Source of the DNA: Lucinisca nassula
Taxonomy: Eukaryota; Mollusca; Bivalvia; Lucinida; Lucinidae
Direction of reading: 5' to 3'
DNA: 64,000 nt
Assembly (NCBI GenBank): GCA_963580285.1
Contig: OY757011.1
Span: forward strand, 2,694,501 to 2,758,500
Shown one piece after another: positions 32,295 to 41,463 of the stretch (the stretch's first letter is position 1; each line of letters starts with the position of its first letter). The notes under the pieces are model-generated. The model was not told the origin of the DNA. It saw only the letters and a list, made by a program, of their open reading frames with translations, and made no database searches. Made by a program: the position numbers and the translations under genes.

Positions 32295-33609
32295 CGAGGG
32301 TCATCCAAAAATAACTGATCAGTGGGTTATAATTTTTTTATTTATTGACGTACGTATCTAATATTTGGCACGATTGCTGATCAATATCTCCGTCAAAGAT
32401 TGCGCGCCAAAACACGACGTTACGTGACGTCATCTTTACGTGACGTCATTTATCGCAACGTAATGGCGGACTGCGCGTTCACGCTGACGCGGGAAGAACA
32501 GATTACGTATATTAAGATTGAATCAAGACTAGGAAAAGGCGCACCTGAGATTCTAAACGCTCTTGAAGAAGTTGTACCAACGTCAGTACTTGCGTATAGT
32601 ACAATCAGGAGGTGGGTACGTGAATTTAATAATGGGAGGAGCAATGTAAGCAACAAGCACCTGTGCGGAAGGCCTGTGTCTGCAACGGATGGTGAAAATC
32701 TTGAAAAAGTAGCGAAACTATTGAATGATGATAGAAGATATACATGCATCGAGATAGCTCACGAACTGGATATAAGCCATGGGTTAGCACATTCCATTCT
32801 GCTTGAACGTTTGAAAATGAGAAAAGTTGCAGCCAGGTGGGTGCCTCACATGCTGTCAGATTCCGAAAAACACCATCGGGTAAAAATCGCTCGCTCACTC
32901 CTGCATAGGTATGGAGAAGAAGGAGATGAAATGCTTCAGAGAATTGTAGCAATCGACGAAACGTGGATACGGTCTTTTGAGCCTGAATTAAAGCGGCAAA
33001 GTAGTGAATGGCATACAAAAGATTCACCGAGGCCATTAAAATTTCGCCGAAGTCAGAATTGTCCCAAGATGTTGATGATATTTGCGTATGATTTCCGTGG
33101 CGTTCTTACCTCACACCGGGTACCAACAGGTCGAACAGTCAATAAAGAATATTATGAAAAGTATCTATGGACAATACTTCGTCCAGCATTACGCCGCAAG
33201 CGCTCAGAACTTATTAACTGCACGCCGTTAATTCTGCACGACAACACGTCACCACAAAAGTAACGTTGTCAAGGAGCTGTTGGAAGGGTATGGCTGGGAA
33301 GTGCTCGATCACCCCCCGTATTCGCCAGATTTGTCTCCTCCCGACTTCGACCTGTTTCCAAAGTTGAAAGAACCTTTACGGGGAAACCATTATGACAGTT
33401 TGGACGAGTTAGAGTGTGCCGTGAACGCAGAGGTCCGACGCATCAACTTCAGTTGCTTAGCAACCGGTATAGAAGCGTTACCAAGCAGATTGAATTCTGT
33501 CATCCGTTCGAGGGGAGATTACTTCGAAGGACTGTGAAGAAGTAAGCTGTATTTAAAACCTATTTTAATAGTTATAAGGCATTGATCAGTTATTTTTGGA
33601 TGACCCTCG
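32295..33609 (+). mobile_element. Mariner element (Tc1/mariner superfamily) nested in the Polinton
   Basis: 1315 bp with perfect 27-bp inverted repeats beginning CGAGGGTCATCCAAAAATAA and flanked by TA at 32293-32294 and 33610-33611. It carries one transposase gene with a single frame break. The GGTCATCCAAAAA terminus is of a type I remember from mariner elements widespread in invertebrates. Perfect terminal repeats point to a fairly recent insertion. Confidence 0.95.
32463..33537 (+). pseudogene. Mariner transposase, DD34D type, frameshifted
   Basis: Begins at the ATG at 32463 (an in-frame ATG at 32400 would add 21 residues of no known domain). The N-terminal part is the paired helix-turn-helix DNA-binding region (EEQITYIKIESRLGKGAPEI ... 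YSTIRRWVREFNNGR, then SHGLAHSILLERLKMRKVAA). The catalytic domain shows IDETWI (first Asp), ILHDN (second Asp) and, after the break, SPDLSPPDFDLF (third Asp); by position the second and third Asp are 34 residues apart, the classic mariner spacing. The frame changes between about 33245 and 33260, just after the second Asp, so the first frame ends at 33263 and the second continues to 33537. Inactive as read; a single-base assembly error cannot be excluded. Confidence 0.9.
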
Positions 33610-33770
33610 TATACAAGGTACACCAACAAAGAAATCTCTACCAGAACCAAAACATCAGGAAACAAAAACAAAGAAATCTCTACAAGAACCCGTTGAAAAG
33701 AAAGAATCAACACAACACGAAGACAACAAAACAGCATTAATAGTAGGAAGTATAGTAATAGGTATTGTTG

Positions 33771-35069
33771 CTATCTATTGGATTTACTAATATACTCTCT
33801 TGCAGCTGCATACAATAACCCTACAACAAGGAGAAGCAATGCCCAGAGATGTTCGCCAAACCAGTTAACCACTTTTCCAGTAGTAGATAACAGCCAAGAC
33901 ACAATGGCACCAATAATACCCGGTAGTGCTGCTGCTGCTTTACCTGCTAGATTAGCTAATAGTTTAGCAAGATTACTTAATTGTTTTTTTACCCATTCTT
34001 TTACTCCACCCTGTGATGAAGGTGGTTTAGGGGTTATAGACCCACCACCAGTAGTAGGAATAATTGCCTCAACAATAACGCCAATAATCATTCCAAAAGC
34101 AGTTAAAATACTAACAATTGTAATTCCTTGTTCTCTAAATAATGTTTTAATTCTCTCGCCTAATGTTGTGTCTTCTTTCAAAACTTTATTTATAGTTTCT
34201 TTTATTCTGTTTACTTGGGTACGTAATTTATCTCTATTAATAGTAATTACTTCTAATCTTGAACTTTTGTCAATCTCTAAATCTCTTAATCTCCCCTCTA
34301 TTCTTTTTATTTGATATTTATCGTTGTCTGATTTGGCTCGTTCTAATTTTCTCTCTTCTTTTGCTATATCTTCGTTAGTGTTACTCAGTTTTGCCAAGTT
34401 ATTCGTGAGCTCTTCTTTAACAGTTGTCATTGCTTCTTTAAGACCATCATATTCTCTTTTTGGCATAAATGACATTTGTACCCCATCTTCATCAATTAAT
34501 GATGTTTCTAATTCTTCTATTGTTTCGGCTGCATTAGGCAAATTATCCATTTCTATTGTATCAACATTGGGCAAGTTATTTTCTACAGTTTGTAATTTTG
34601 CAATATTCTGTGGTGTTAATAATGGTTTTAGAGTTTTGTAATCAGGTAAGAATAATAAGTCTCTAATTGCTCGTGTTCCACCCGTACCAATTTTACCCGC
34701 TAAAGTACTCAAGCTTATAAACTTACCACCACCTCTTTTGACAGTAAGTTGAAATTTTTGATCACCAACCACTAAATATAGTGTTTTATAATCATCACCA
34801 AGTTCAAAGTTTGAATAATCAATATATTCTGAGTCTAACCCATACTTTTCTTTTATAAACTCGTAATATTCTTTAACTTTAGATTGTTTCAGTTTTACTA
34901 TTAATTGTGTTCTTGTATCAACATCACTGCCGGCAGCAATAATAGCATCACTTAGGCTTTGTATAGTTCTATTTAATTCATCATTATCATCTTCATCTTC
35001 ATCTTCATCTTCATCACCATAATCATCATCTTCAAATGTAGGATTCTCAAAATTAAATCCTTCCGCCAT
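33771..35069 (-). CDS. Polinton coiled-coil membrane protein
   Basis: 432 residues: an extremely acidic N-terminus (residues 14-31, encoded by a CATCTT microsatellite near 34983-35017), a globular part to about 150, a coiled coil (about 205-300, rich in KE/RD heptads), a hydrophobic segment (about 314-337, REQGITIVSILTAFGMIIGV), a Gly/Pro hinge, an amphipathic Ala/Leu region (about 358-393, NLAKLLANLAGKAAAALPG) and a last membrane segment (about 406-423). I recall homologues of unknown function in cnidarian genomes. The layout (coiled coil, hydrophobic stretch, hinge, amphipathic helices, anchor) would suit a membrane-active virion protein for entry or envelope handling, but that is speculation. 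Divergent from the MCP gene with 29 bases between. Confidence 0.75.
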   Translation of the reverse strand: MAEGFNFENPTFEDDDYGDEDEDEDEDDNDELNRTIQSLSDAIIAAGSDVDTRTQLIVKLKQSKVKEYYEFIKEKYGLDSEYIDYSNFELGDDYKTLYLVVGDQKFQLTVKRGGGKFISLSTLAGKIGTGGTRAIRDLLFLPDYKTLKPLLTPQNIAKLQTVENNLPNVDTIEMDNLPNAAETIEELETSLIDEDGVQMSFMPKREYDGLKEAMTTVKEELTNNLAKLSNTNEDIAKEERKLERAKSDNDKYQIKRIEGRLRDLEIDKSSRLEVITINRDKLRTQVNRIKETINKVLKEDTTLGERIKTLFREQGITIVSILTAFGMIIGVIVEAIIPTTGGGSITPKPPSSQGGVKEWVKKQLSNLAKLLANLAGKAAAALPGIIGAIVSWLLSTTGKVVNWFGEHLWALLLLVVGLLYAAAREYISKSNR

Positions 35070-35098
35070 TTTTAATTATTAAATTTTTCCTTTAAAAA
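35070..35098. promoter_or_regulatory. Bidirectional start region, 29 bp
   Basis: Pure A/T apart from a central CC (TTTTTAATTATTAAATTTTT then CCTTTAAAA). It serves the coiled-coil membrane gene leftward and the MCP gene rightward. Confidence 0.5.
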
Positions 35099-36364
35099 AT
35101 GTCGACCTATGGAAATAAATTAAACCATTACAGAAAAATAAGAGTACCATTTGGGGTAAGAGGAATCCGTCAAAGTGTAGTGATAACCAATAATCCGTCA
35201 ACTATTGATCAAAATCAACAATTATTAGTGAGATTTCCTAATCTAAGTAGTAATGATGTTATTGTTCCCGGAACAGTCAGATTAGCATTTGAAATTGAAC
35301 TAATCTCTAAAGATGCAAATGCAACTATATTCCCAAACATAGGAAGAGCAATAATTAAGAAAACAACAATTAGGATAAGTGGAAATGAAGTTATGTCCAT
35401 TGATGATAGTGACATCTATCATTGTTATACTGATCTCTGGAAGTCTCCTTCAGAACGCGTAAATATGGCATACCAAGGCATTGGCAAACCAAACATGTTG
35501 AAACATAGAGTTGGCGCAGAAAACGCAACAGGGGATAAAGAAGATCAAGCCATCGCAAAAGCATATGGAAACAGGTTTTGTATTCCACTTGATTTTGAAT
35601 TATTGGAAACCCATATGCCATTTTATCAAGCAGGACTCGGCGATAGACTTGAATATGAACTTACATTCAATGATTATAATAAAGTAATTAAATCAGGCGA
35701 TGCAACTTCATCTTATACAATCAAAAATATTTGTTTGGAATTTGATATGGTTTCTAATACTGATTTAGCAGGAGAAATAAGACGGCAAGTTGATGGTAAA
35801 ATGGTTATTTTGTATGACCGAATACTAAGACACAGAAAAATAACTAAAAACAAATCTGATACACTATGGAATATTAATTTAAATGTTCCAGCTAAAAGTA
35901 TGAAAGGGATTCTATTGTTATTTGAAGATCCTGAAAGGACCAGCACGGAAGAATATTACAATCCTGAAATAACAAAAGTAGAAATGACAATAGAAGGAAT
36001 CCCAAATCAATTATACAGTCAAGGAATGAAAGCATATCAACAGTGGGATGAGATAAATAAATTCTTTGCGTTAAATTCAAAAAGAAATAGAGAAACAAGT
36101 ATGGTCATTAAAGATTTATATTTTACTGATACAACGTTAGAGAAATATCTAACGACCAATTATGCATTATGGTTAGATTTACGTTCAACGGATGATAATA
36201 CACTTCACGGTTCAGGAAGAAGAATTGAAAATGCATCAGAAGGCATCACAATACAAATAACGAAAGAAGCAGGAGCAGATAAGCCAATAAATGTTTATTT
36301 ATTTGTAATACAGGATGCACAAATTAATTTTGAAGATGGTAGATTTAAAGAAGCAAATTATTAA
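35099..36364 (+). CDS. MCP: Major capsid protein candidate (double jelly roll)
   Basis: 421 residues without signal peptide or membrane segment. Strand-rich throughout, in two halves. The first has VPGTVRLAFEIEL, IKKTTIRISGNEVMSIDD and FCIPLDFELLETHMPFYQAG followed by GDRLEYELTFNDYNKVI. The second has LWNINLNVPAKSMKGILLLF, ITKVEMTIEGIPNQLYSQGM and a last strand INVYLFVIQDAQINFEDG. I recall this pattern, especially the PFYQAGLGDRLEYELTFNDY region, from Polinton-type major capsid proteins; the double-jelly-roll fold is inferred, not computed. It is followed after 9 bases by the packaging ATPase on the same strand, the usual capsid-ATPase pairing. Confidence 0.8.
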   Translation: MSTYGNKLNHYRKIRVPFGVRGIRQSVVITNNPSTIDQNQQLLVRFPNLSSNDVIVPGTVRLAFEIELISKDANATIFPNIGRAIIKKTTIRISGNEVMSIDDSDIYHCYTDLWKSPSERVNMAYQGIGKPNMLKHRVGAENATGDKEDQAIAKAYGNRFCIPLDFELLETHMPFYQAGLGDRLEYELTFNDYNKVIKSGDATSSYTIKNICLEFDMVSNTDLAGEIRRQVDGKMVILYDRILRHRKITKNKSDTLWNINLNVPAKSMKGILLLFEDPERTSTEEYYNPEITKVEMTIEGIPNQLYSQGMKAYQQWDEINKFFALNSKRNRETSMVIKDLYFTDTTLEKYLTTNYALWLDLRSTDDNTLHGSGRRIENASEGITIQITKEAGADKPINVYLFVIQDAQINFEDGRFKEANY

Positions 36365-36373
36365 TCAATAAAA

Positions 36374-37003
36374 ATGGAACTACCTAAATATCCACACTGT
36401 GCAATTATTTGTGGCCAAACTGGTTGTGGAAAGACTGAATTTGTTTTAGACTTACTTGAAGGCAGATATAAAGGTGTATTTAGTCATATTGTTATACTTT
36501 GCCCAACCATTCAATGGAACAAGGCATACAAAAATCGTGATTGGATTGGTGATGTTAGAAAACCAAAAACAAAAAATATTATAATCGTAAACCCAATAAT
36601 CAAAGGTGAAGAAAAACTGCAAGAACTACTAAGAATGTTTTTTAATAAATTTGCCGGTTCCACAACCCTGTACATCATTGATGATTGTAGTGCAACAAAA
36701 GAACTAACAAAGAAAAAAGACATGTTGTCTGAACTTGCTTTTTCAGGCAGACACGCAGAACAATCAGTCTGGGTTATATCGCAAAGATACAATTCAGTTT
36801 TGAAAGATTTAAGAGAACAAACAAAATGGTTATGTATGTTCTACACAAAAGATAGAGATAGTTTTGAAAATTGTTTGAGAGAGAATGATGTTATTCCTAC
36901 ACTGGAAGACCGACAAAGAATAAAGGAAGAACTAAAAAAAAAGAAACATCGTAAATTAATTTTGAAAACCGACCAACCTACTGATTATTGGGTGGTTGAT
37001 TAA
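36374..37003 (+). CDS. ATP: Packaging ATPase, A32-like (FtsK-HerA type)
   Basis: 209 residues, typical of the small genome-packaging ATPases of Polintons and related double-jelly-roll viruses. Walker A is GQTGCGKT at 14-21, Walker B is LYIIDD at 99-104, and the region after it (LSELAFSGRHAEQSVWVISQ) matches the place of the sensor motif. The C-terminus is basic (KEELKKKKHRKL). It would drive DNA into preformed capsids. The start ATG lies in AATAAAAATGG, 9 bases after the MCP stop, so the two are probably co-expressed. The AATAAA could also serve as the MCP poly(A) signal. Confidence 0.93.
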   Translation: MELPKYPHCAIICGQTGCGKTEFVLDLLEGRYKGVFSHIVILCPTIQWNKAYKNRDWIGDVRKPKTKNIIIVNPIIKGEEKLQELLRMFFNKFAGSTTLYIIDDCSATKELTKKKDMLSELAFSGRHAEQSVWVISQRYNSVLKDLREQTKWLCMFYTKDRDSFENCLRENDVIPTLEDRQRIKEELKKKKHRKLILKTDQPTDYWVVD

Positions 37004-37070
37004 GTAATGCTTAAGTAATGCTTAAGTAATGCTTTAGTAATGCTATAGTAATGCTTAAGTAATGCTTAAA
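37004..37070 (+). repeat. 11-bp tandem repeat, six units
   Basis: GTAATGCTTAA repeated six times, starting right after the ATPase stop codon; the middle units vary (GTAATGCTTTA, GTAATGCTATA). Confidence 0.9.
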
Positions 37071-37212
37071 AAATAAGCAATAAAAAGCAATGCTTCTTGA
37101 AACACTAACAATTATAACAAACACTGCAGTCTTATCAATAGTTGGATATATAATATTTAATTATTTTAAAATTAAAAATAAATTTTATAAAGTAAAAAAT
37201 AAACTATATAAA

Positions 37213-37689
37213 ATGAACGCCGAAGAATTATTGAAAGATGTTGAGTTACCAGAACAAAAAGATGACCATGAAGACAAAAAACGTGAAAGACTATCAGCCC
37301 TTGTTGCTGGTGGAGGAAGCAAACAATATCTTGGTAAAGACTTACAAATGTCAGACATTGATACAATGACACCAGAACAAATAGAAAAACTATACCGTAG
37401 ATACGAAGCAAGACTTGGTGCAAGTATGACTAAGACGTTGGGGAATTCTTTTATAAATTTGTATGTTATGGGTGTGTCAAAGTATCTCAATGTTACTAAC
37501 CCACCTAAATTAATACAAGACTTAGAGGAAGACCCTTTTATCAACCATGCTTTAACAAGTACTTGTTGTGAATTGTATTATAGATATGGAATGTATCTTG
37601 CTCCTTTTACTGCAATGTTAACAACAGCGAGACATATTGATTTCACTGATAAAAAAAATGAAAATATTGACTTAAAAAAAGATGAATGA
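37213..37689 (+). CDS. Conserved Polinton protein of unknown function
   Basis: I prefer the ATG at 37213, which sits in TATAAAATG like other starts in this element, giving 158 residues. The same frame is open from an ATG at 37090, which would prepend a membrane segment (TNTAVLSIVGYIIFNYF). The conserved part is MTPEQIEKLYRRYEARLGAS ... LGNSFINLYVMGVSKYL ... LEEDPFINHALTSTCCELYY ... RYGMYLAPFTAMLTTA, helical with two cysteines. I remember homologues beside capsid genes in cnidarian genomes. No enzyme motif seen. Overlaps the next gene by 8 bases. Confidence 0.7.
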   Translation: MNAEELLKDVELPEQKDDHEDKKRERLSALVAGGGSKQYLGKDLQMSDIDTMTPEQIEKLYRRYEARLGASMTKTLGNSFINLYVMGVSKYLNVTNPPKLIQDLEEDPFINHALTSTCCELYYRYGMYLAPFTAMLTTARHIDFTDKKNENIDLKKDE

Positions 37690-38071
37690 AATTGTTGAAG
37701 AAAAACCTAAAATAAAAAACCCAAAAAGAGTATCTGCTGGTAAAAAAGGTGCAGAAGCAAAAAGATTAAAAGCTGAATTAAAAAGAAAAGAAATGGAAAC
37801 AATGAAAAAAGAAAACATACAATTAAAATCTAAAACAAAAGATGATTTAAAAATAACAAAAGATGATAATGATGAATTAAAAATAACAAAAGATGATGAA
37901 GTTCAACGTGTAAATATATACAAAAATTATATACCTTTATGTCTTGTAGTAGGGGTTGTTGGATTGGGATTATATATATATACTGCTATATCTAATAAAC
38001 AAGTTACTACACCAGAACCTGTTCCAAAGAGAAAGGAAAAGAAAGAAATAGATCCATTTGAGTTTAAGTAA
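37682..38071 (+). CDS. Small basic single-pass membrane protein
   Basis: 129 residues. A Lys-rich N-terminal half (RVSAGKKGAEAKRLKAELKR) includes a short internal repeat, (K/E)LKITKDD, encoded by a 33-base direct repeat near 37845-37900. One membrane segment follows (about residues 84-102, YIPLCLVVGVVGLGLYIYTA), then a short Pro/Lys tail. The basic part could bind DNA or the capsid interior while the anchor sits in a membrane; this is inference. Translation-coupled overlap with the preceding gene. Confidence 0.65.
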   Translation: MNEIVEEKPKIKNPKRVSAGKKGAEAKRLKAELKRKEMETMKKENIQLKSKTKDDLKITKDDNDELKITKDDEVQRVNIYKNYIPLCLVVGVVGLGLYIYTAISNKQVTTPEPVPKRKEKKEIDPFEFK

Positions 38072-38091
38072 TCAAAAATATTCTTATAAAA

Positions 38092-38328
38092 ATGGCAACA
38101 CAAATTGATGGAAAACAAATAGTAAACATGTTATATCATGCTGGAGTGGAAACACTTTTAACGGTTGGATATGCAGAATTAGGAAGAAAACTATTGAAAA
38201 GACCACCACCAAAAGTAGATTTTAATATGACTGATATTGGTATGTTATCCATTGATATATTACTCGCAATGGCTACCAGAGATATGTTGGTTAAACACAA
38301 TATTATTCCTGCTAATATTATGAAATAA
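38092..38328 (+). CDS. Small Polinton protein, 78 residues
   Basis: Starts in TTATAAAAATGG. A hydrophobic helix (VETLLTVGYAELGRKLL), a PPPKVDFNMTDIGMLSIDIL stretch and a short charged end. Too small for domain assignment; retained because of the strong start context, its place in the tightly packed rightward cluster and its coding-like composition. Function unknown. Confidence 0.65.
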   Translation: MATQIDGKQIVNMLYHAGVETLLTVGYAELGRKLLKRPPPKVDFNMTDIGMLSIDILLAMATRDMLVKHNIIPANIMK

Positions 38329-38340
38329 AATATTTATAAA

Positions 38341-38769
38341 ATGGCGAGCGCAGTGGTGATGATGCTTGGTGGAGCAGTAGTAAATGCCTTTGCTTTTTCA
38401 GGTAGTAATTATTTGTTTTCACATATTGGAAAAGATGCAGATAAAGAGAGAGAAAGACATGATAAGGCAATGGAACAATTAGAAGCAGCACAAGCAAAAT
38501 GGAGTAAAGAAAGAACACAAAGATTAGATTTTATTAATGAACAATTACAAAAAGAACATCATGCAGTTCAGAAATTTGATGATGTTGACCAAGCAATGAA
38601 ACAATATTATTATGTTACAGGAGGTAAAGATTTACAGGCATTACCTCCGGATCCTACATTAAATGATTATTATACCCCATCAGAAGACCAGAAAAATAGA
38701 GAGATTGCATTTGTTGTTGGTGGTATGGCATTAACTGGATTTGTTGCATGGAAATTAAATAAAATATAA
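38341..38769 (+). CDS. Polinton protein with two hydrophobic ends and central coiled coil
   Basis: 142 residues. The N-terminus is hydrophobic (VVMMLGGAVVNAFAFSGSNY), then a charged helix of coiled-coil character (about 30-80, KERERHDKAMEQLEAAQAKW), a Pro-rich turn (LPPDPTLNDYYTPSEDQ), and a C-terminal membrane segment (IAFVVGGMALTGFVAW). Start in TTTATAAAATGG, 12 bases after the previous gene. Its 3' end overlaps the convergent PolB gene by 15 bases. Function unknown; virion membrane protein is a guess from context. Confidence 0.65.
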   Translation: MASAVVMMLGGAVVNAFAFSGSNYLFSHIGKDADKERERHDKAMEQLEAAQAKWSKERTQRLDFINEQLQKEHHAVQKFDDVDQAMKQYYYVTGGKDLQALPPDPTLNDYYTPSEDQKNREIAFVVGGMALTGFVAWKLNKI

Positions 38770-41463
38770 AGATTCAATTCCATAAGGTTGTGTATCTATT
38801 CCATTATCACATATATATCTTTTATCATCAAAAGGGGATAATCCTATTTTAATCATTTCATTCAAGTATATTTTATGTTTTTTGTGCACTAAATTAAACA
38901 TTGTTTTATGAATTACTTTTTTATTTTTTAAACATACCTCATATGATTCTGTATTTATTTCTTTTTTAGTTGTTTTATTAACTCCTTTCGCAAGACATTT
39001 AAATTTAATAACAGAATCTTCCAAATATTCATATCCATACATTTTACTTCTTATACCTATAAACTTTGTCATTATATTTCCTCCTAATTCATCTTTAAAT
39101 TTTCCAATTACTTTCTTGTTATCATTTGAATACAGAGAATGATCTTTTGGGTAATTAGAAGTATCTAAATGATCTTTTATTTTGTCTAAATCAGAATAAA
39201 GATCCTCTGTGAATATATTTAATACAAACGCATCGGTGTCGCTATATAAAAGTTCATTATTAGGAAAATATTTCTCAATAATTTTATAGTAAAACTTATA
39301 CATTACTAATTTTGAATAATCTAAAACACACATTCCTAAATAGATTGGTTTATTAAAATACATTGATTTATAATTAAATAATACAGCTTTAAAATAATTA
39401 TTAAAATCTATAATATCTTTAAAATTATCTAATGAAGCTAATCGTTTTAGTTTTTCAGGAGCATTTACTAATTCTACTCTACATCTATTAGAAATATCTT
39501 CCATTGTTTTTCCGTAAAATGAGTTGTTCATTAATTTCCAAAAATCTTTTTCAAAATCATTTTCTGCTTTTGTTCTCATCTCTGTATTAAAATCAATATA
39601 AGATTTTAACCAAGCTTTATGATTAAAAGATATTATACTATGAATTCTAGTTACTTTTATTCCAAGAGAAATATAATATTTAAGAATATCATAATGCGCT
39701 ATATATTCTTTTTTGTCATGAAGGTCTAATATTAATTTTTCAACTTTACCCAATCGATCATTATGCTGTTTTAAGAAATCTCTTGAATAATCTGATATTT
39801 CTTCTTCATCTATTTTCCTTTTTATAGGCATAGGAGGAAATTTTCTTAATTTGATTTTCGTTATATCATCATATTCTAAATCCACTTTAAAAACCATTCC
39901 AACATCTTCGTTACATTTATCTAAGTAATAATTTATATTTTGGCTTTTTACTTCTTCCCATTTAAAATTTTTATAAGGAAGTTTTTCTGACATCCCAACG
40001 CCATATAAGTTATTAGCATCGGTATACCATAGATAATTCGGATTTTTTATTTCTTTATTTTCATTTGTATATTTATTATTTACCTCGACATATCTTGAAC
40101 CTAATACTCCAGAAAATCCACCTCTTATTCCTTCTCTCCACATATCTAACATATCCTTTTCATAAATTAAATCTAATTCTATTCCGGTATATTTTAATCC
40201 TGCATTCCATGATAATCCAGGCGCAGAATAACAATAAGCTGGATCTATTTCATAATGTTTTAAACATATATTTCTAAAATTTTCAAATACATCAGCAAGT
40301 ATTAAAACATCAAGTTTCTGATAAAGCATTAAATAATCTTCAAATGTTTTACAGTATTTATTGAATATTTTTTTTCCATGTTCATACTCTTTATCCGAAA
40401 TATCTTTTTGATATAGTACAGAATAAAATTCTTCCTTATCTGGGAATTCTTCTAGTTTTAATTTTTCAAAAGAATCAAAAAAATCATAAGGGAATACACC
40501 TTTAAAACTTCTTTCACCATTTTCATGATATTTTAAATCCTCAAATAAACATTCATTCGATAATTCTCTTTTAAGTATTTTATATTGTTCATCTTTTAAT
40601 GTTTTTGATAAATTATCTATACTACTTAATAGGAATCTAAAACTGTCTTTAAAAACTAACTTAAAATATTGATCACCATAAGTTATTGATATATAATTTT
40701 CACTATCCTTTGGTAATACTTTGACTTTTTTGTATTCTGTTTCATGTTTTAATAATTCTTCTGTTATAAAATGAAAATCATATCCACTTCCATTATGAAA
40801 AAAGATTGGGAATTGTTTTCCATCCCTTGATTCTAATCTATTACAACTGGAGCAAGAAATTCCTCTGAATTTCCCAGATAGATGATTATGTTCAATTATC
40901 TTTTCTTCTTTTTCTAAATACGTATTACATAAATAACAGTTATCCGAAAGTTCTTCTTTTTCTCCTTTAAAATTCTTTTTGCCATTGTGATAAGCCCATT
41001 TAATTTTATCATTATAAAACAAACATGTTTCAATAAAATCTTTTTCTGCAGTTTCACTTGGTGTATAATTTATATTTTTATTTGGTATGATTTCAGGATA
41101 TTGAGAAACTAATTGTAAATTAAACGAAACTATCTTTTGTTCTTGTAAATTGATTGTATTATCTTTAAAGGTTAATTTAATACTTTCTCTTTTTATCTTT
41201 TGTTTTAATCTCTCACTTAGTTTCTTAATTTTTACTTCATTTACTTCACAATACTTTTTTATTTCATAATCACTTACTTCTATAGGTCTTCCATCCTCAA
41301 TCCATTTATCAAATATTTTATCTATTAAATTATTGAAATACTTTTCAATGTATTTTTCTTTAATTTTATCCAAATATCTTTTAGTTTGTTGATCGACTAT
41401 TCTATTATGAATATAATTATGATAAATTCTTTTAGATTTTTTTTTTAGATATCTCTTGTTCTT
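38755..41463 (-). pseudogene. POLB: Protein-primed DNA polymerase B, exonuclease/polymerase part
   Basis: Open on the reverse strand from 41463 to the stop at 38755, without its own ATG (numbering here from the TTG at 41373). Residues 142-180 form a zinc-bound HNH/endonuclease-VII-like insert (C146, C149, HNH at 162-164, C174, C177). Exo II is HNGSGYDF (193-200) and Exo III YQKLD (351-355). Polymerase motif A is TDANNLYG (451-458), motif B KLMNNSFYGK (613-622), motif C YSDTD (710-714). All catalytic acidic residues expected of the family are present. The N-terminal part lies in another frame at 41432-42652; the frames meet in a run of ten A (41437-41446). Either a disabling indel, an assembly error in the homopolymer, or less likely a recoding site. 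Convergent with the small membrane-protein gene at 38341. Confidence 0.93.

Larger units (their letters stand above)
31232..33790 (+). pseudogene. Large conserved Polinton protein, interrupted by a mariner
   Basis: The first part (31232 to the TA at 32293) encodes about 354 residues rich in aromatic and cysteine positions (WNTWLHSSFDWWQCQLNFAV near residues 62-81; WCATTGCGVS; DKSKGLTKTGIERINESIRT; GTGFDAQKQFLANVEDAI). The rest lies beyond the transposon at 33612-33790: a basic Pro/Lys/Glu linker, then a C-terminal membrane anchor (ALIVGSIVIGIVAIYW). Both parts are in the same frame with respect to the TA target, so only the insertion breaks the gene. As it stands, translation would add a few transposon codons and stop at 32314. 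I recall uncharacterised homologues next to capsid genes in cnidarian Polintons; function unknown, virion membrane protein inferred. Its end overlaps the convergent gene by 20 bases. Confidence 0.8.

Noticed and set aside
32450..33036. Reverse-strand frames of 99 and 136 codons within the mariner
   Set aside because: Shadows of the transposase gene on the opposite strand.
41437..41446. Programmed ribosomal frameshift in PolB
   Set aside because: An A-run can slip, but no downstream stem or pseudoknot was evident and homopolymer indels are common; kept only as a possibility in the findings.
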